Origin: a virus
Virus record (IMG/VR): IMGVR_UViG_3300024344_000019
Span: 1 to 53,159 of that record
Direction: 5' to 3' (one strand)
Length of the DNA: 53,159 nucleotides
The position numbers and the translations under genes were made by a program. Position 1 is the stretch's first letter. Each line of letters opens with the position of its first letter. The notes beneath the pieces were generated by a model that ran no database searches, was not told the DNA's origin, and saw nothing but the letters and a program-made list of their open reading frames with translations. Below, one piece after another: positions 8,055 to 16,734 of this stretch.

Positions 8055-8074
8055 GGAGGGGGCGAACCCCCTCC
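8055..8074 (-). terminator. Hairpin terminator after the 183-aa structural gene
   Basis: 8-bp GC-rich stem (GGAGGGGG/CCCCCTCC) closed by a TTCG loop on the minus strand and followed by TTAATTT. It lies ~35 nt past the stop at 8109. Confidence 0.8.
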
Positions 8075-8108
8075 CAAGTATTTTTCTAGTTACTTAACTA
8101 ATCAGTTA

Positions 8109-8660
8109 TTACTGGTCAGCAAAAGCAACAGCGGTGTCAGAAGCAGTGAAACCAGACACAGCGTAAACTGTACTAGAAACGCCTACAAGATTAATCTCGT
8201 ATGCCTCTGGTGTAGCCAAAGTAATTTTACTGTTGGAATCTCCATCAGAAAATACAGTATCAGTTGTTTGACCTGTTTGGTTGTTATCGTTGTGTTGCAA
8301 CGCACCTTTGAAAAAGATTGTGTTACCAGCAGTCTGGAATATATGAGATGAAGCGTCAGTCGCCGCACCGATATAAATGAACTTAAAAGTAAGTCCAGCA
8401 GAAGGTGTTGGTAATACATATGTTGAGTTCTGAGATACATCAACAACCATGTTAGTTCTACCTGCATTAGCAGCAGCAGTTAGAGTAGTTGATGAAGCGT
8501 CAGCCAAAGTAACAGGAGCTCTTAGAGCATTTTCCATCTCTGCGATTGTTACTTTTTTGTTTATCGGTGTTCCAGAAGGATCATCAACTACATGAAGTAA
8601 ATCTTCTCTTGCAGTCGCTGTTCCTAATGAAGTTAATGCCGTGATTTTTTTATCAGCCAT
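8109..8660 (-). CDS. Putative virion structural protein
   Basis: 183 aa, low in Cys and rich in Ala/Thr/Ser. The N-terminus ([19 protein letters not shown], then [18 protein letters not shown]) is the short beta-rich motif commonly found at the start of phage tail-fibre and decoration proteins. The C-terminal part is Thr/Ser-rich beta structure. A clear ribosome-binding site (GGAGAA) precedes the ATG, and a strong terminator follows. Which virion part it forms cannot be told. Confidence 0.7.
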   Translation of the reverse strand: MADKKITALTSLGTATAREDLLHVVDDPSGTPINKKVTIAEMENALRAPVTLADASSTTLTAAANAGRTNMVVDVSQNSTYVLPTPSAGLTFKFIYIGAATDASSHIFQTAGNTIFFKGALQHNDNNQTGQTTDTVFSDGDSNSKITLATPEAYEINLVGVSSTVYAVSGFTASDTAVAFADQ

Positions 8661-8745
8661 TGTTTGTTTTCTCCATTTAATTTAACCCCTTATGTATTCG
8701 GGGAATGTTAGCCCAGGCATTGAAGTTATCTCGCCAGGGATCAAG

Positions 8746-8775
8746 TGTATAGGAGGAACAATTTCCCCCTATACA
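8746..8775 (-). terminator. Hairpin after the 396-aa structural gene
   Basis: Stem of 12 pairs (TGTATAGG plus GGGA, one G-T pair) with a 6-nt loop, 29 nt past the stop at 8804. There is no good T-tract on the minus side, so it may act partly as a 3'-end stabiliser. It overlaps the expected start of transcription from the late box at 8779-8786. Confidence 0.5.
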
Positions 8776-8778
8776 AAT

Positions 8779-8786
8779 TATTTATA
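8779..8786 (-). promoter_or_regulatory. Late-type promoter box (TATAAATA)
   Basis: Perfect T4-type late box on the minus strand, 118 nt upstream of the 183-aa structural gene. Transcription from it would begin inside the hairpin at 8746-8775. Confidence 0.5.
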
Positions 8787-8803
8787 AGACTTATATACTA
8801 CTA

Positions 8804-9994
8804 TTATGTAGTAGTTACGCCTTTAAGTATATTAGCACTACCAGAAGCAGAACCTGATTTAGCTTCTAATACTAAACCGTCAGCGTCAATAGTAAATTCT
8901 TCTGGTCTAAAGTGACCGCCTGAATTATCTTCGTTTTCGATAAAGCCATCAGCATCCTCTAATAATCCTACTCTACCGTCAACTGTATCAACACCAAAAC
9001 CAGTTCTCATCGCTTGAGTTCCAACAACACTTGTAGCGCCGTCAGCACCCTCAATTGTCATTGAGATACTATTCTGTTCAATACCTTCACCTGCGTCAGC
9101 AGAAAATAATAATTTAATATTATCTGCAACTGTAATTGGTTCTGAAACTGTGAATGAAGTTTGAGAAGCAACCGCTGTGATTGTTAATGTATTGTCTGTA
9201 CTGATTCCTGTATCGCCATCTTCGCCAGCAGTAATTGAAGCAGCAGGTGTTCCACCTTCGCCGTTTACTGTAACTACTTGACCAGTAGCAATTGTTCCTG
9301 ATACACCATCAACTGTAACTGTTGTTGAAGCAGTTGTGATTGCACCATTTACAACACCTGAAGCAGCAGATGAAGCGTCTAATACGATACTGTTATCTGT
9401 TCCTTGAGCAGAAGCTGTTTCTGATAGAATACCAGAAAAAGTTTCACTATCTGCTTGCATAGTTGCAGTACCATTTACATGAATAAAGTTGTCTGCAAAT
9501 CCAAGATAACCATTATCAGTAGTGTTTAATCTACCTCTGAATGTTAGTGTGTTTGTGCCTGAACCAGATTTGTATTGACAATTAACTGTATTGTCTGTTA
9601 CCATATCTGTTGCACCTATTTCATTTAGTGTAATAAATACCTTGTTTGTTATAGTGTTGTTGCTTGTTGCAGCCGCACTAGTAACTGTGATATTCTCGTC
9701 AAATGTTAGTACTAAATCAAAATCAGCCGCGTCTGCGTAAGCACCATCTGTCCAGTCAATAGACAGTAAGTTAGCTGACCTTAGTTGTGTACTCGATAAG
9801 TTTCTAATTGCTACCAAGATTTCAGGATCAGCACTTGTATTATCGTTACCAGTAGCAGCACTTGCTACGCCAGGTTGAAATACCCATCCTTTACTTGTTG
9901 CAGTTACAAACTCTCGGGAATATGACGAGTTAGAATCATTTGGCAAAGACTTTGGTCTTGCCTCAGTATCTACTGTTTTTCCCCATAAAGCCAT
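8804..9994 (-). CDS. Virion structural protein of the MALWGK type
   Basis: 396 aa. It opens MALWGKTVDTEARPKSL, an opening common in structural proteins of marine T4-like phages. The rest is Thr/Ser/Ala/Gly/Asp-rich beta-sheet sequence without Cys-rich or catalytic motifs. A strong ribosome-binding site (AAGGAGAG) precedes the ATG, and a GATAAATA late box lies ~50 nt upstream, so late expression as a virion component is likely. Exact location (neck, fibre or decoration) unknown. Confidence 0.75.
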   Translation of the reverse strand: MALWGKTVDTEARPKSLPNDSNSSYSREFVTATSKGWVFQPGVASAATGNDNTSADPEILVAIRNLSSTQLRSANLLSIDWTDGAYADAADFDLVLTFDENITVTSAAATSNNTITNKVFITLNEIGATDMVTDNTVNCQYKSGSGTNTLTFRGRLNTTDNGYLGFADNFIHVNGTATMQADSETFSGILSETASAQGTDNSIVLDASSAASGVVNGAITTASTTVTVDGVSGTIATGQVVTVNGEGGTPAASITAGEDGDTGISTDNTLTITAVASQTSFTVSEPITVADNIKLLFSADAGEGIEQNSISMTIEGADGATSVVGTQAMRTGFGVDTVDGRVGLLEDADGFIENEDNSGGHFRPEEFTIDADGLVLEAKSGSASGSANILKGVTTT

Positions 9995-10044
9995 TTTAAT
10001 CTCTCCTTATTAATAAGTTGTTTAGTTTGTTAATTAACTATTAC

Positions 10045-10052
10045 TATTTATC
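10045..10052 (-). promoter_or_regulatory. Late-type promoter box (GATAAATA)
   Basis: GATAAATA on the minus strand, 50 nt upstream of the ATG at 9994, leaving a short leader with an AAGGAG ribosome-binding site. No -35 box. Confidence 0.6.
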
Positions 10053-10578
10053 AAAAACCAATTCTCTTAAGCTGAGAAATCGTGTTTGATGTACTTGTAT
10101 GTTCAATACCTATACCCCCAGCAGCTCTAAATTGTTGAACATTCTTTGAATAATCATCAATTAAGATTGCAGGTTGTCGTTTAATCGCACTACCTTTCAT
10201 AGCAAAGTTCTTTTTTTCTCTACGCCTTACAATGTTTATCATTGAATTTTGCGTATATCCTACTTCTTTTCGTAACCATCTCATCTTTCCTGGTATACAA
10301 TTAGGATCTTCTATACTATATGCTGATAAAATATGAGGATTGTACTTTCTTAAATATGACCAAAGTTGTTTACCATCTCTAGTCCAAGGCATATTTGCCC
10401 AAAAGTTCTTTGTTTTTCTTATAGATTCCCAATCTTGTCCGTCTCGCAAACCAACCCAATTTTGACCAGTTGCTCTTTTAGCAGCAAGAATGAAATCACA
10501 TAACACTCCATCCATATCAACATAGATACGAGGCATATCGCCTTTCGCTTCTCTGTAAAATTCTTTATAATCTCTCAT
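10051..10578 (-). CDS. HAD-family 5'(3')-deoxyribonucleotidase-like enzyme
   Basis: 175 aa. HAD motif I is VDMDGVLCDF with D21 (nucleophile) and D23. The later ILIDDYSKNVQQFRAAGG is motif IV-like, with the two Asp that bind Mg. The N-terminal layout resembles NT5C-type nucleotidases, which dephosphorylate (deoxy)nucleoside monophosphates. The first 11 residues, MRDYKEFYREA, are a close match to the T4 capsid-targeting leader MKTYQEFIAEA, hinting that the enzyme is packaged. Alternative: a HAD phosphatase with another substrate. Confidence 0.8.
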   Translation of the reverse strand: MRDYKEFYREAKGDMPRIYVDMDGVLCDFILAAKRATGQNWVGLRDGQDWESIRKTKNFWANMPWTRDGKQLWSYLRKYNPHILSAYSIEDPNCIPGKMRWLRKEVGYTQNSMINIVRRREKKNFAMKGSAIKRQPAILIDDYSKNVQQFRAAGGIGIEHTSTSNTISQLKRIGF

Positions 10579-10592
10579 AAGAGATTTTCCCC

Positions 10593-11234
10593 TTAATGTA
10601 GATTGCCGTTAGGTGTATTTTTACCTCCAGAAAATACCCCAATCTCTACATCAGGATTTACTTCTATTTTGGATTTACCTAAACTCATCTTTAGTTTCTT
10701 CTTATCAATTGAACCTTTTTCTTCTGGTTTGTTTTTAGAATTTTTATCTAATATAGCATTTGCAAGACCAGTTCTTAAAGGTACTTCACCAGTTTCTGGA
10801 TTTGGTTCAGGTTTTACAGTTTTATCTTTTTCTATTTTTAGTTCAAGTTCTAGTTTTTGAATTTTATCTTTAAGAGATTGTATTTCACTTTCGCTTTTAC
10901 CAGCATCTTTGTCCATAGCTCTGATTTTAGCAATCTTAACACCTGGGGCATTGTCTTTATCTATTGCTGGTATTTCTTTTTCTTCGTTTGTAGAAGGCAC
11001 TAAAAGATAGTCTCTTAATTTATTCATACTATTAGCTGCAATAGCAATCTTATTCATCCACCAACTAGGTAATGAATCTTCTGGATTCATGCCTTGTAGT
11101 TTAGACAACATCTGAGAAGCATCCTCAATTGCAGTCTTACATTGTCTTACAGCAGACGCCACATCTGTATGGCCATCTTCTTTAACCTGTCTTACTTCTT
11201 CGAGTGCTTCTTTAAATGTTTTATTATATTTCAT
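10593..11234 (-). CDS. Conserved phage protein, function unknown
   Basis: 213 aa. Starts MKYNKTFKEALEEVRQ, a leader shared with the 306-aa protein at 13278 and containing LEE, a possible prohead-protease site (I/L-x-E). Residues ~25-80 (VRQCKTAIEDASQMLSKLQG ... SWWMNKIAIAANSMNKLRDY) are the conserved part. The rest is charged coiled coil and low-complexity Lys-rich sequence. No enzyme motif is visible. The gene lies in the run of capsid-targeting-like genes. Confidence 0.6.
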   Translation of the reverse strand: MKYNKTFKEALEEVRQVKEDGHTDVASAVRQCKTAIEDASQMLSKLQGMNPEDSLPSWWMNKIAIAANSMNKLRDYLLVPSTNEEKEIPAIDKDNAPGVKIAKIRAMDKDAGKSESEIQSLKDKIQKLELELKIEKDKTVKPEPNPETGEVPLRTGLANAILDKNSKNKPEEKGSIDKKKLKMSLGKSKIEVNPDVEIGVFSGGKNTPNGNLH

Positions 11235-11235
11235 A

Positions 11236-13278
11236 TTATTTTTTTTCTACTAGACCTCTTGAAACTAATACTGCTTCTTCTAGTGAACCAGGTTTAGTTT
11301 GTAGATATCTTTTGTTAGTGCTTTCTTTTTTGTACATAGCGTTGATTTTTTTCATTGGTTCTTGCATAACAGGTTTGTCTTTTACTTTAGACATATCATC
11401 GCCACCACCATCTTTAACAGCAGCCCTTACATCTGATTTCATATAACCTGCAGCCATATCTTGTTTAGGGTCTTGCATAGTCATAGCATTCATTTTTTTA
11501 GGGTCTGTTACAGCATTCATCTTCATAGATGACATTGGTTGCATATCGTCATCACCAGTTTTCATTTCTTTTTTTGATTTCATATACATCGCTCTGATAG
11601 GCATTTTCATAGCATTCATCTTCATCATCTCTTGTGGGTTCATCATTTCTTCTACTTCTTCTTTTTTCTTTTTACCTTTTTCTTTGTAACCACTAGCAAA
11701 TGCAGCTTTTCTTTGAGCGTCTGAAGCAAAACCTTCTTTCATCGCCATTTCCATCTTTTTCATCATTTCTTTCTTCATCATCTCAGGCATTTTATCCATT
11801 TCTTTCATCATCTCTTTTTTCATCATTTCCATTTTCTCAGGATCTGTTTCTGCCTTCATCATCTCCATCTTTTTCATCATTTCTTTTTTCATCATTTCGT
11901 ATTGAGCGTTCATAGAACCATATTCTTTTAAATCTGTTTCATCTGCGATATCTTTTTCTAAAGTTTTTGCTTGTTTATCATGTGTCTTAACAGACTTTTT
12001 AAGTTGTTTGATAACAGGTTCAATAGTTTTTTTATCTTTATCGTCTAGTTCTTCTTTTTTATCTTCTTTATCTTTAATTGCTTTTTGCAATCCAGCAGGT
12101 AATTTCTTTTGTGCTGGTGTTAGTTCTTCATTCTTTGCAGTATGCATTCCATCTACATGCTTAAAGAATTTCTTTTTGTCAGCGTCCGTTTTCAGGTCAT
12201 CTAAGGAGTTAATCCCAAAGTCCTTCATGGCCGCTTTGAACTTGTCTTTATAAGTTGCCTCGTTCATGTTGTCTCCCTTTTGTTTTGATTCAGGTACAAA
12301 TTCTTCTTCTTCTATACCTAGTTGTTTTTTGACCATATTAGTTGCTGTTGCATACCTAACACTATCACCGTCTTTACCATATCTTTTAATAAAATCTTTT
12401 TTAGGCATATCGTCTGCCTTTTTGTGAACCATTTTAACTTGCGTTTTAGTCAAGTCTGCTTCTGGCACAAACTCATCTCGTATACCTAGTCTTTGTTTTT
12501 CTTTATCAATTTCTTTTTGAGTAAGCATTTCGCCTTGTTTGTCGTTTGCCTGTTTCATTCTACCTAGTTGAATTAACAAGTCTGAATATTTTGTAAATTT
12601 ACCCTCTTGCATATCTTCTCCTTGTGGGCATTCACAACCCTCTCCCTCACATCTAGGACAAGATGGATCAACACTCTCTTTTTGTTCGAATGTAGAACCA
12701 GCAAATTTTGATATATGATTTATTTTTGCGTTCTCTATTGCAGCTCTTGTAGGTGCATCCATATTAGCAATCATTTGTTTGACAGCTGGTGTTAAAGCAG
12801 AAGCAGGTTTATTCTTCCAGTCTTGTTTCATTCTCTCTAGTTGAGCGTCTGTAAAAGACCCTCTTAAATCGTTTATTTCGTTTATTAAATCTCCAAACAT
12901 TTCTTTAACTACACTTTCTGGTACACAATTAGGTACCATTCTATCGCCTTTCTTTTTAAGTCCGACTTGTTTATAACCAGTCCAACACGCCTCTTGTTGC
13001 AACTCATCTGCTTCAGCCATATCTAATGGCTTTTTAAAATCTGAATATTTTTTACCATGTTTCATAACTAGTTTAGACATAGACGCCGTTGATAAGAAAG
13101 GTATATCTGCATTTGCTAACTTCATAAGCATATCAGGCGAATACTTATTTAACATAGCATCCATTTTCTTAATATTATCCATAGATACTCTTTTACCTTT
13201 TAACGGTTCGTATTCTTTTTTAAGTTTTGTTAATTGTTGAACAGTAAACTCTTTTAATTCTTTAAATGATAGTGCCAT
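11236..13278 (-). CDS. 680-aa Met/Lys-rich repetitive phage protein
   Basis: A long modular protein of unknown function. The N-terminus (ALSFKELKEFTVQQL) is helical; residues ~95-120 carry CWTGYKQVGLKKKGDRMVPN, a motif recurring in marine phage proteins. Residues ~205-215 contain a Cys cluster (CPRCEGEGCECP) that might bind zinc. Residues ~455-520 form an extreme Met/Lys/Glu repeat of MMKKEMMKKMEM-type units. The C-terminus is again Met/Lys-rich. The start overlaps the upstream stop (TAATG). It may be an internal or scaffold-like virion protein; this is a guess from composition and neighbours. Confidence 0.65.
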   Translation of the reverse strand: MALSFKELKEFTVQQLTKLKKEYEPLKGKRVSMDNIKKMDAMLNKYSPDMLMKLANADIPFLSTASMSKLVMKHGKKYSDFKKPLDMAEADELQQEACWTGYKQVGLKKKGDRMVPNCVPESVVKEMFGDLINEINDLRGSFTDAQLERMKQDWKNKPASALTPAVKQMIANMDAPTRAAIENAKINHISKFAGSTFEQKESVDPSCPRCEGEGCECPQGEDMQEGKFTKYSDLLIQLGRMKQANDKQGEMLTQKEIDKEKQRLGIRDEFVPEADLTKTQVKMVHKKADDMPKKDFIKRYGKDGDSVRYATATNMVKKQLGIEEEEFVPESKQKGDNMNEATYKDKFKAAMKDFGINSLDDLKTDADKKKFFKHVDGMHTAKNEELTPAQKKLPAGLQKAIKDKEDKKEELDDKDKKTIEPVIKQLKKSVKTHDKQAKTLEKDIADETDLKEYGSMNAQYEMMKKEMMKKMEMMKAETDPEKMEMMKKEMMKEMDKMPEMMKKEMMKKMEMAMKEGFASDAQRKAAFASGYKEKGKKKKEEVEEMMNPQEMMKMNAMKMPIRAMYMKSKKEMKTGDDDMQPMSSMKMNAVTDPKKMNAMTMQDPKQDMAAGYMKSDVRAAVKDGGGDDMSKVKDKPVMQEPMKKINAMYKKESTNKRYLQTKPGSLEEAVLVSRGLVEKK
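11745..11915 (-). repeat. Degenerate tandem repeat coding for Met-Met-Lys-Lys-Glu units
   Basis: On the plus strand the text repeats TTCATCATTTC / TCATCATCTC-type units of ~12-24 nt. The protein repeat is (M)MKKEMMKKMEMM. Sequence of this kind expands and contracts by slippage. Confidence 0.7.
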
Positions 13279-14198
13279 TATTTTAACCTCGGATAATACT
13301 TTCTAACTAAAGCATTTCTTTTTGAATAATCAGGATCAGTTATGTGACCTCTTTGTTTATGTCTTTTATCAATATCTTCCATATCTTTAATTTCTTGTGA
13401 TGTACCAAACTCTTTTGCTAACATAATAGCATTTAAAGAATGGTCGTTCTCATCTTCGTTTCTATCAAATTCTTTTTTAGTAAATCTTTCTTCTAAGTTT
13501 TCAGCAACAACTTTTGCACCATAGAAGTTTTGTAAGTCTGTACCGATAGCATTAAGTTCTGCACCTTTGCCATCAACTTTCATTACTAAACCTTTTGCGT
13601 CTATTGTAAAACCATATTTTGCTAAATCAGTAGAAGCCTTTGACATTGTAGCCATGTCTCTAAAAGTAACAGTCATTTTTTTGTACTCTTTGATTGTTTC
13701 TTCTTTTAGACCTTTTGGTTTCATAAGAGACATATAACCTGTTTGATTGCCATACATTTTTTTAAATGTAGCAGGTTCTTTTTTACTGATTACACTCATT
13801 ACATATTCTCTAGGTTCTGTATCAGCGTTGTAAATATGATTACCTAATGCTACATAATCTTTTTTTTTCAATAAATCTGCTGACTTTTTATACATTTGAT
13901 AGTCCATACTATCTCGTCTAGTATTTGTTCTATCAATTTCTCTAGCAGCAACACTTTCTTCTAATTCTTCGTTTGCTCTTTTTAATGCGTTTGCAACATC
14001 TGGATGACTTGCCAAACCTTTTGCAATCTTCTCAATAGCAGCATAAGCACCTGAATAGTTTCCTTGTTTATATCTAGGATCGTTTAGAACACCATATGCC
14101 ATTTTGATTTGTTGACTTGAAAAGCCTTTATCTTCATTGACAGGATCTCTATATGACCTTGCTTCTTCTAAAGCTTCTCTCATTGTTTTTCTGTACAT
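13278..14198 (-). CDS. Conserved phage protein, function unknown
   Basis: 306 aa. The N-terminus MYRKTMREALEEARS resembles that of the 213-aa protein and contains LEE, a possible prohead-protease site. Residues ~25-75 (FSSQQIKMAYGVLNDPRYKQ, then GNYSGAYAAIEKIAKGL) form a helical module that I recognise as recurring in marine phage proteins but cannot name. No catalytic motif is visible. TAATG overlap with the upstream 759-aa gene indicates coupled translation. Confidence 0.6.
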   Translation of the reverse strand: MYRKTMREALEEARSYRDPVNEDKGFSSQQIKMAYGVLNDPRYKQGNYSGAYAAIEKIAKGLASHPDVANALKRANEELEESVAAREIDRTNTRRDSMDYQMYKKSADLLKKKDYVALGNHIYNADTEPREYVMSVISKKEPATFKKMYGNQTGYMSLMKPKGLKEETIKEYKKMTVTFRDMATMSKASTDLAKYGFTIDAKGLVMKVDGKGAELNAIGTDLQNFYGAKVVAENLEERFTKKEFDRNEDENDHSLNAIMLAKEFGTSQEIKDMEDIDKRHKQRGHITDPDYSKRNALVRKYYPRLK

Positions 14199-16477
14199 TA
14201 TAGTTGTTCCTTCATTTTTTCAACTGCTTTGTCGAGTTCGACTTTCCAGTTTTCTTTAAATCTTTTCTTATATTTATCTATTGTTCCACCTTCATTCTTG
14301 AATTTTTGCAAGTCCTTGTCAGTTATTTTGTCTGTTGACCTTCTAAAATTCTGTATTGGTTGACCTGGTGTCATTTTCATTGTATGCTGAGCATACTCAT
14401 CTGTACCTATTTCGTAAGATTCGTCTGCTCTCATCTCTTGTTCTAGTCTATCTAATAGATTAATACTTCTTCTACCTTCTATTTTATCTTGATAATCTTC
14501 TTTTTTCATTTGTTTTGTCTTTTCTTTCATCTGGTTTATATACTTACGATATATTGCTGCCTCAGCAGTCTTACCCATTTCTCTTGCTCTCTGTTCCATT
14601 GCAACAGCAGCCTGAATTTTATGTGCGTGAGTTTTGCCAGAATTTTTAATTTTGTTTATACTTGCCTTTGCAGTTGCTACATCTTTAAATCCAAGACCTT
14701 GAATTGTGCCTTTTGGATTTTCATCTGTATATAAATCAGAATGTTTATCTGAACCTGCAGGTTGACCTTTTTTTCTAGGTATTCTTGGTTCTTCTTCTAA
14801 TGATTGTATATCATATAACCATGCCTTCTTAATAAGACCGTCACTCTCATATGAAACATAATTTGAGCCTCGTCTTACAATCATACCCATTGAACCGTCC
14901 ATGTGTTCAATTATATCACCAATATTAAATATTCTTTCTTGATGATATTCTTCTCTTAAATCGTTGTTTAAAAAGTTTGTAAAACTTTCTATACTTTCTC
15001 TTATACCCATGCCTTTTTTAACAGCATTAAATAATTCTTTTGTGTCTGAATCTGAAAGACCAGTTACACCTGTTTTAAAGTTTCTGTAATCATTGTTCTT
15101 TGCCATCTCTCTCATCTTTGAAGCTGACATTCCTGAAACACCTTCAGCATCTGGATCTCTTTCGCCAGAAGAAACTACTGTAACTTTTTTGTATTCATAA
15201 TCTTTGCCATTGTACTTATCAGCAAGAGATTGAAATTCTCGTATTCTATCACTACCTGCAACCATGATTACTTCACCATACATCTTATTATAGAACTTTA
15301 ATATCTCCATAAATGTTCTTTGATTACCACCTGCCGCCTGTATCTTATTTTGTGGGAACATCTTTTTCATAAACTTAACTTTTGTGTTTACATCTAATGG
15401 ATTTTTTCTTCTATCGGTTGAGGCGCTAGCATAAACAATGTGGTTAGCATTATTTTTTCTAGCTTGTGTAATCACTTCCTTCATAAGTTTAGCATGGCCT
15501 GTGGTAGGAGGGTTGAACCTACCAAAAGCAAAAATCAATTTGTTTGCCTTATCTAACGCCTCTCCGATTGCCCTCGTTTTACTTTGGGCAGATTCTACAT
15601 ATTTTAAAGAGTCTATCTCATCATCTGTAACCTTACCATCATCTAAAATCTTCTTACACTTTTTCAAAAAAGTTAAGTAGTGATATTTCTCTAACATTTT
15701 ATAAATTACATTTTTAGGTAATCTGTTTTTAATACTATAAGTTTTAATTTCATCTGGTGTCATATCTTTATCAAACGCAGCTCTTCTTTCAGCGTCAACT
15801 TCAGTACCGATGTCTGTTAAATCTTGTATATCTTTTTCTATTTCACCTAGTTTGTTACTAATTCTTTTTTCTAAATCTTTAATCTCACCAGGTTTTAATT
15901 CTGTTAATTCGTCATAGTCTATAATATCTCTTTTTAATTCACCTTTCAACATATCTATTTTGTCAACTTGTTTTTGAAAGTCTTTTAGATACAAGTTAGG
16001 ATTAAAATCAAATTCTTCTGGTCGTTTTTCAAATGATTGACCTTTAATATCAAATACAGCGTCTGCCTTTTTGTTTTGGTCATCATAAGTTTTTTTATCT
16101 GTAATAAAATAATAGTTAATAGGATGTTTTGTTCCTGGTATTAATTTACCTTGTATATTATCTGGATTACTAGACGCTAAATATTTCTTAGATAGTCTTA
16201 ATCTTTCTTCTTCTTGTTTTTCTTCTGGTACATCAAATAAAACATTGATATCTAAATCAGCGTCATTACGATATCTTTTTGTAAGTATAGAACCTATCAA
16301 ACTATAATCTAATATAGGATATTCTGATTCAAATTCTTTAAATTGTTCCGTGATTAATCTTAATACACTATCTTTAATTTTAGGATTATCTGTATCTTCA
16401 TCATCAAAAACACTAGGAGCATATGTGCGTCTAGGTATATCAATGATTGATTCTTTAAATAGTTTAAAACTTTTCAT
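14198..16477 (-). CDS. Two-domain nucleotidyltransferase (NTase + cytidylyltransferase-like)
   Basis: 759 aa. Starts MKSFKLFKESI (capsid-targeting-like). Residues ~45-85 look like a polymerase-beta-type minimal nucleotidyltransferase (SLIGSILTKRYRNDADLDIN: GS plus DxD). Residues ~310-480 look like a HxGH-type cytidylyl/adenylyltransferase: FAFGRFNPPTTGHAKLM, then SGMSASKMREMA, the equivalent of the ISAT motif. That fold transfers NMP groups in NAD and phospholipid synthesis. Residues ~595-660 (SDLYTDENPKGTIQGLGFKD ... HAHKIQAAVAMEQRARE) are a module found in other marine phage proteins. NMN adenylyltransferase activity is possible; the substrate is unknown. Confidence 0.75.
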   Translation of the reverse strand: MKSFKLFKESIIDIPRRTYAPSVFDDEDTDNPKIKDSVLRLITEQFKEFESEYPILDYSLIGSILTKRYRNDADLDINVLFDVPEEKQEEERLRLSKKYLASSNPDNIQGKLIPGTKHPINYYFITDKKTYDDQNKKADAVFDIKGQSFEKRPEEFDFNPNLYLKDFQKQVDKIDMLKGELKRDIIDYDELTELKPGEIKDLEKRISNKLGEIEKDIQDLTDIGTEVDAERRAAFDKDMTPDEIKTYSIKNRLPKNVIYKMLEKYHYLTFLKKCKKILDDGKVTDDEIDSLKYVESAQSKTRAIGEALDKANKLIFAFGRFNPPTTGHAKLMKEVITQARKNNANHIVYASASTDRRKNPLDVNTKVKFMKKMFPQNKIQAAGGNQRTFMEILKFYNKMYGEVIMVAGSDRIREFQSLADKYNGKDYEYKKVTVVSSGERDPDAEGVSGMSASKMREMAKNNDYRNFKTGVTGLSDSDTKELFNAVKKGMGIRESIESFTNFLNNDLREEYHQERIFNIGDIIEHMDGSMGMIVRRGSNYVSYESDGLIKKAWLYDIQSLEEEPRIPRKKGQPAGSDKHSDLYTDENPKGTIQGLGFKDVATAKASINKIKNSGKTHAHKIQAAVAMEQRAREMGKTAEAAIYRKYINQMKEKTKQMKKEDYQDKIEGRRSINLLDRLEQEMRADESYEIGTDEYAQHTMKMTPGQPIQNFRRSTDKITDKDLQKFKNEGGTIDKYKKRFKENWKVELDKAVEKMKEQL

Positions 16478-16734
16478 TCTCCCCCATTTCCATTACCATT
16501 AGTACCGTTACCATTTGAACCATTACCATTAGTACCATTGCCGTTTGTATTATTGTTTGTGTTATCATCTGATTGTTGATTGTCTTGTCCATTACCATTT
16601 CGACCACCAAAATAAGGATAATATCTAGTTACTCCAGTAGGCACACACACTTGTAATTTTTTATCAAACCTATATCCTTCAGGACATTTCTTTGTTTGTT
16701 GTGCAGCCGTAATAAAACTTCTAAATGAATCCAT
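16474..16734 (-). CDS. 86-aa protein with Cys pair and Asn-Gly repeats
   Basis: I choose the ATG at 16734, which overlaps the upstream stop as TAATG and has AAAAGG before it; a TTG 15 nt upstream is less likely. The protein starts MDSFRSFITAAQQTK (leader-like). It then has CPEGYRFDKKLQVCVPTG, two Cys likely forming a disulfide or small metal site, and ends in a 40-residue Asn/Gly/Thr repeat. The combination suggests a structural or packaged protein with a flexible tail. Family not recognised. Confidence 0.65.
   Translation of the reverse strand: MDSFRSFITAAQQTKKCPEGYRFDKKLQVCVPTGVTRYYPYFGGRNGNGQDNQQSDDNTNNNTNGNGTNGNGSNGNGTNGNGNGGE
16484..16555 (-). repeat. Asn-Gly coding tandem repeat
   Basis: Plus-strand units of ACCATTA/ACCGTTA-type (about 15-18 nt) encode (T/S)NGNG repeats at the C-terminus of the 86-aa protein. 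Confidence 0.65.

Noticed and set aside
8183-8467. 94-codon minus-strand frame inside the 183-aa structural gene
   Set aside because: Out of frame with a gene that has a good ribosome-binding site and virion-type composition. No independent start signal.
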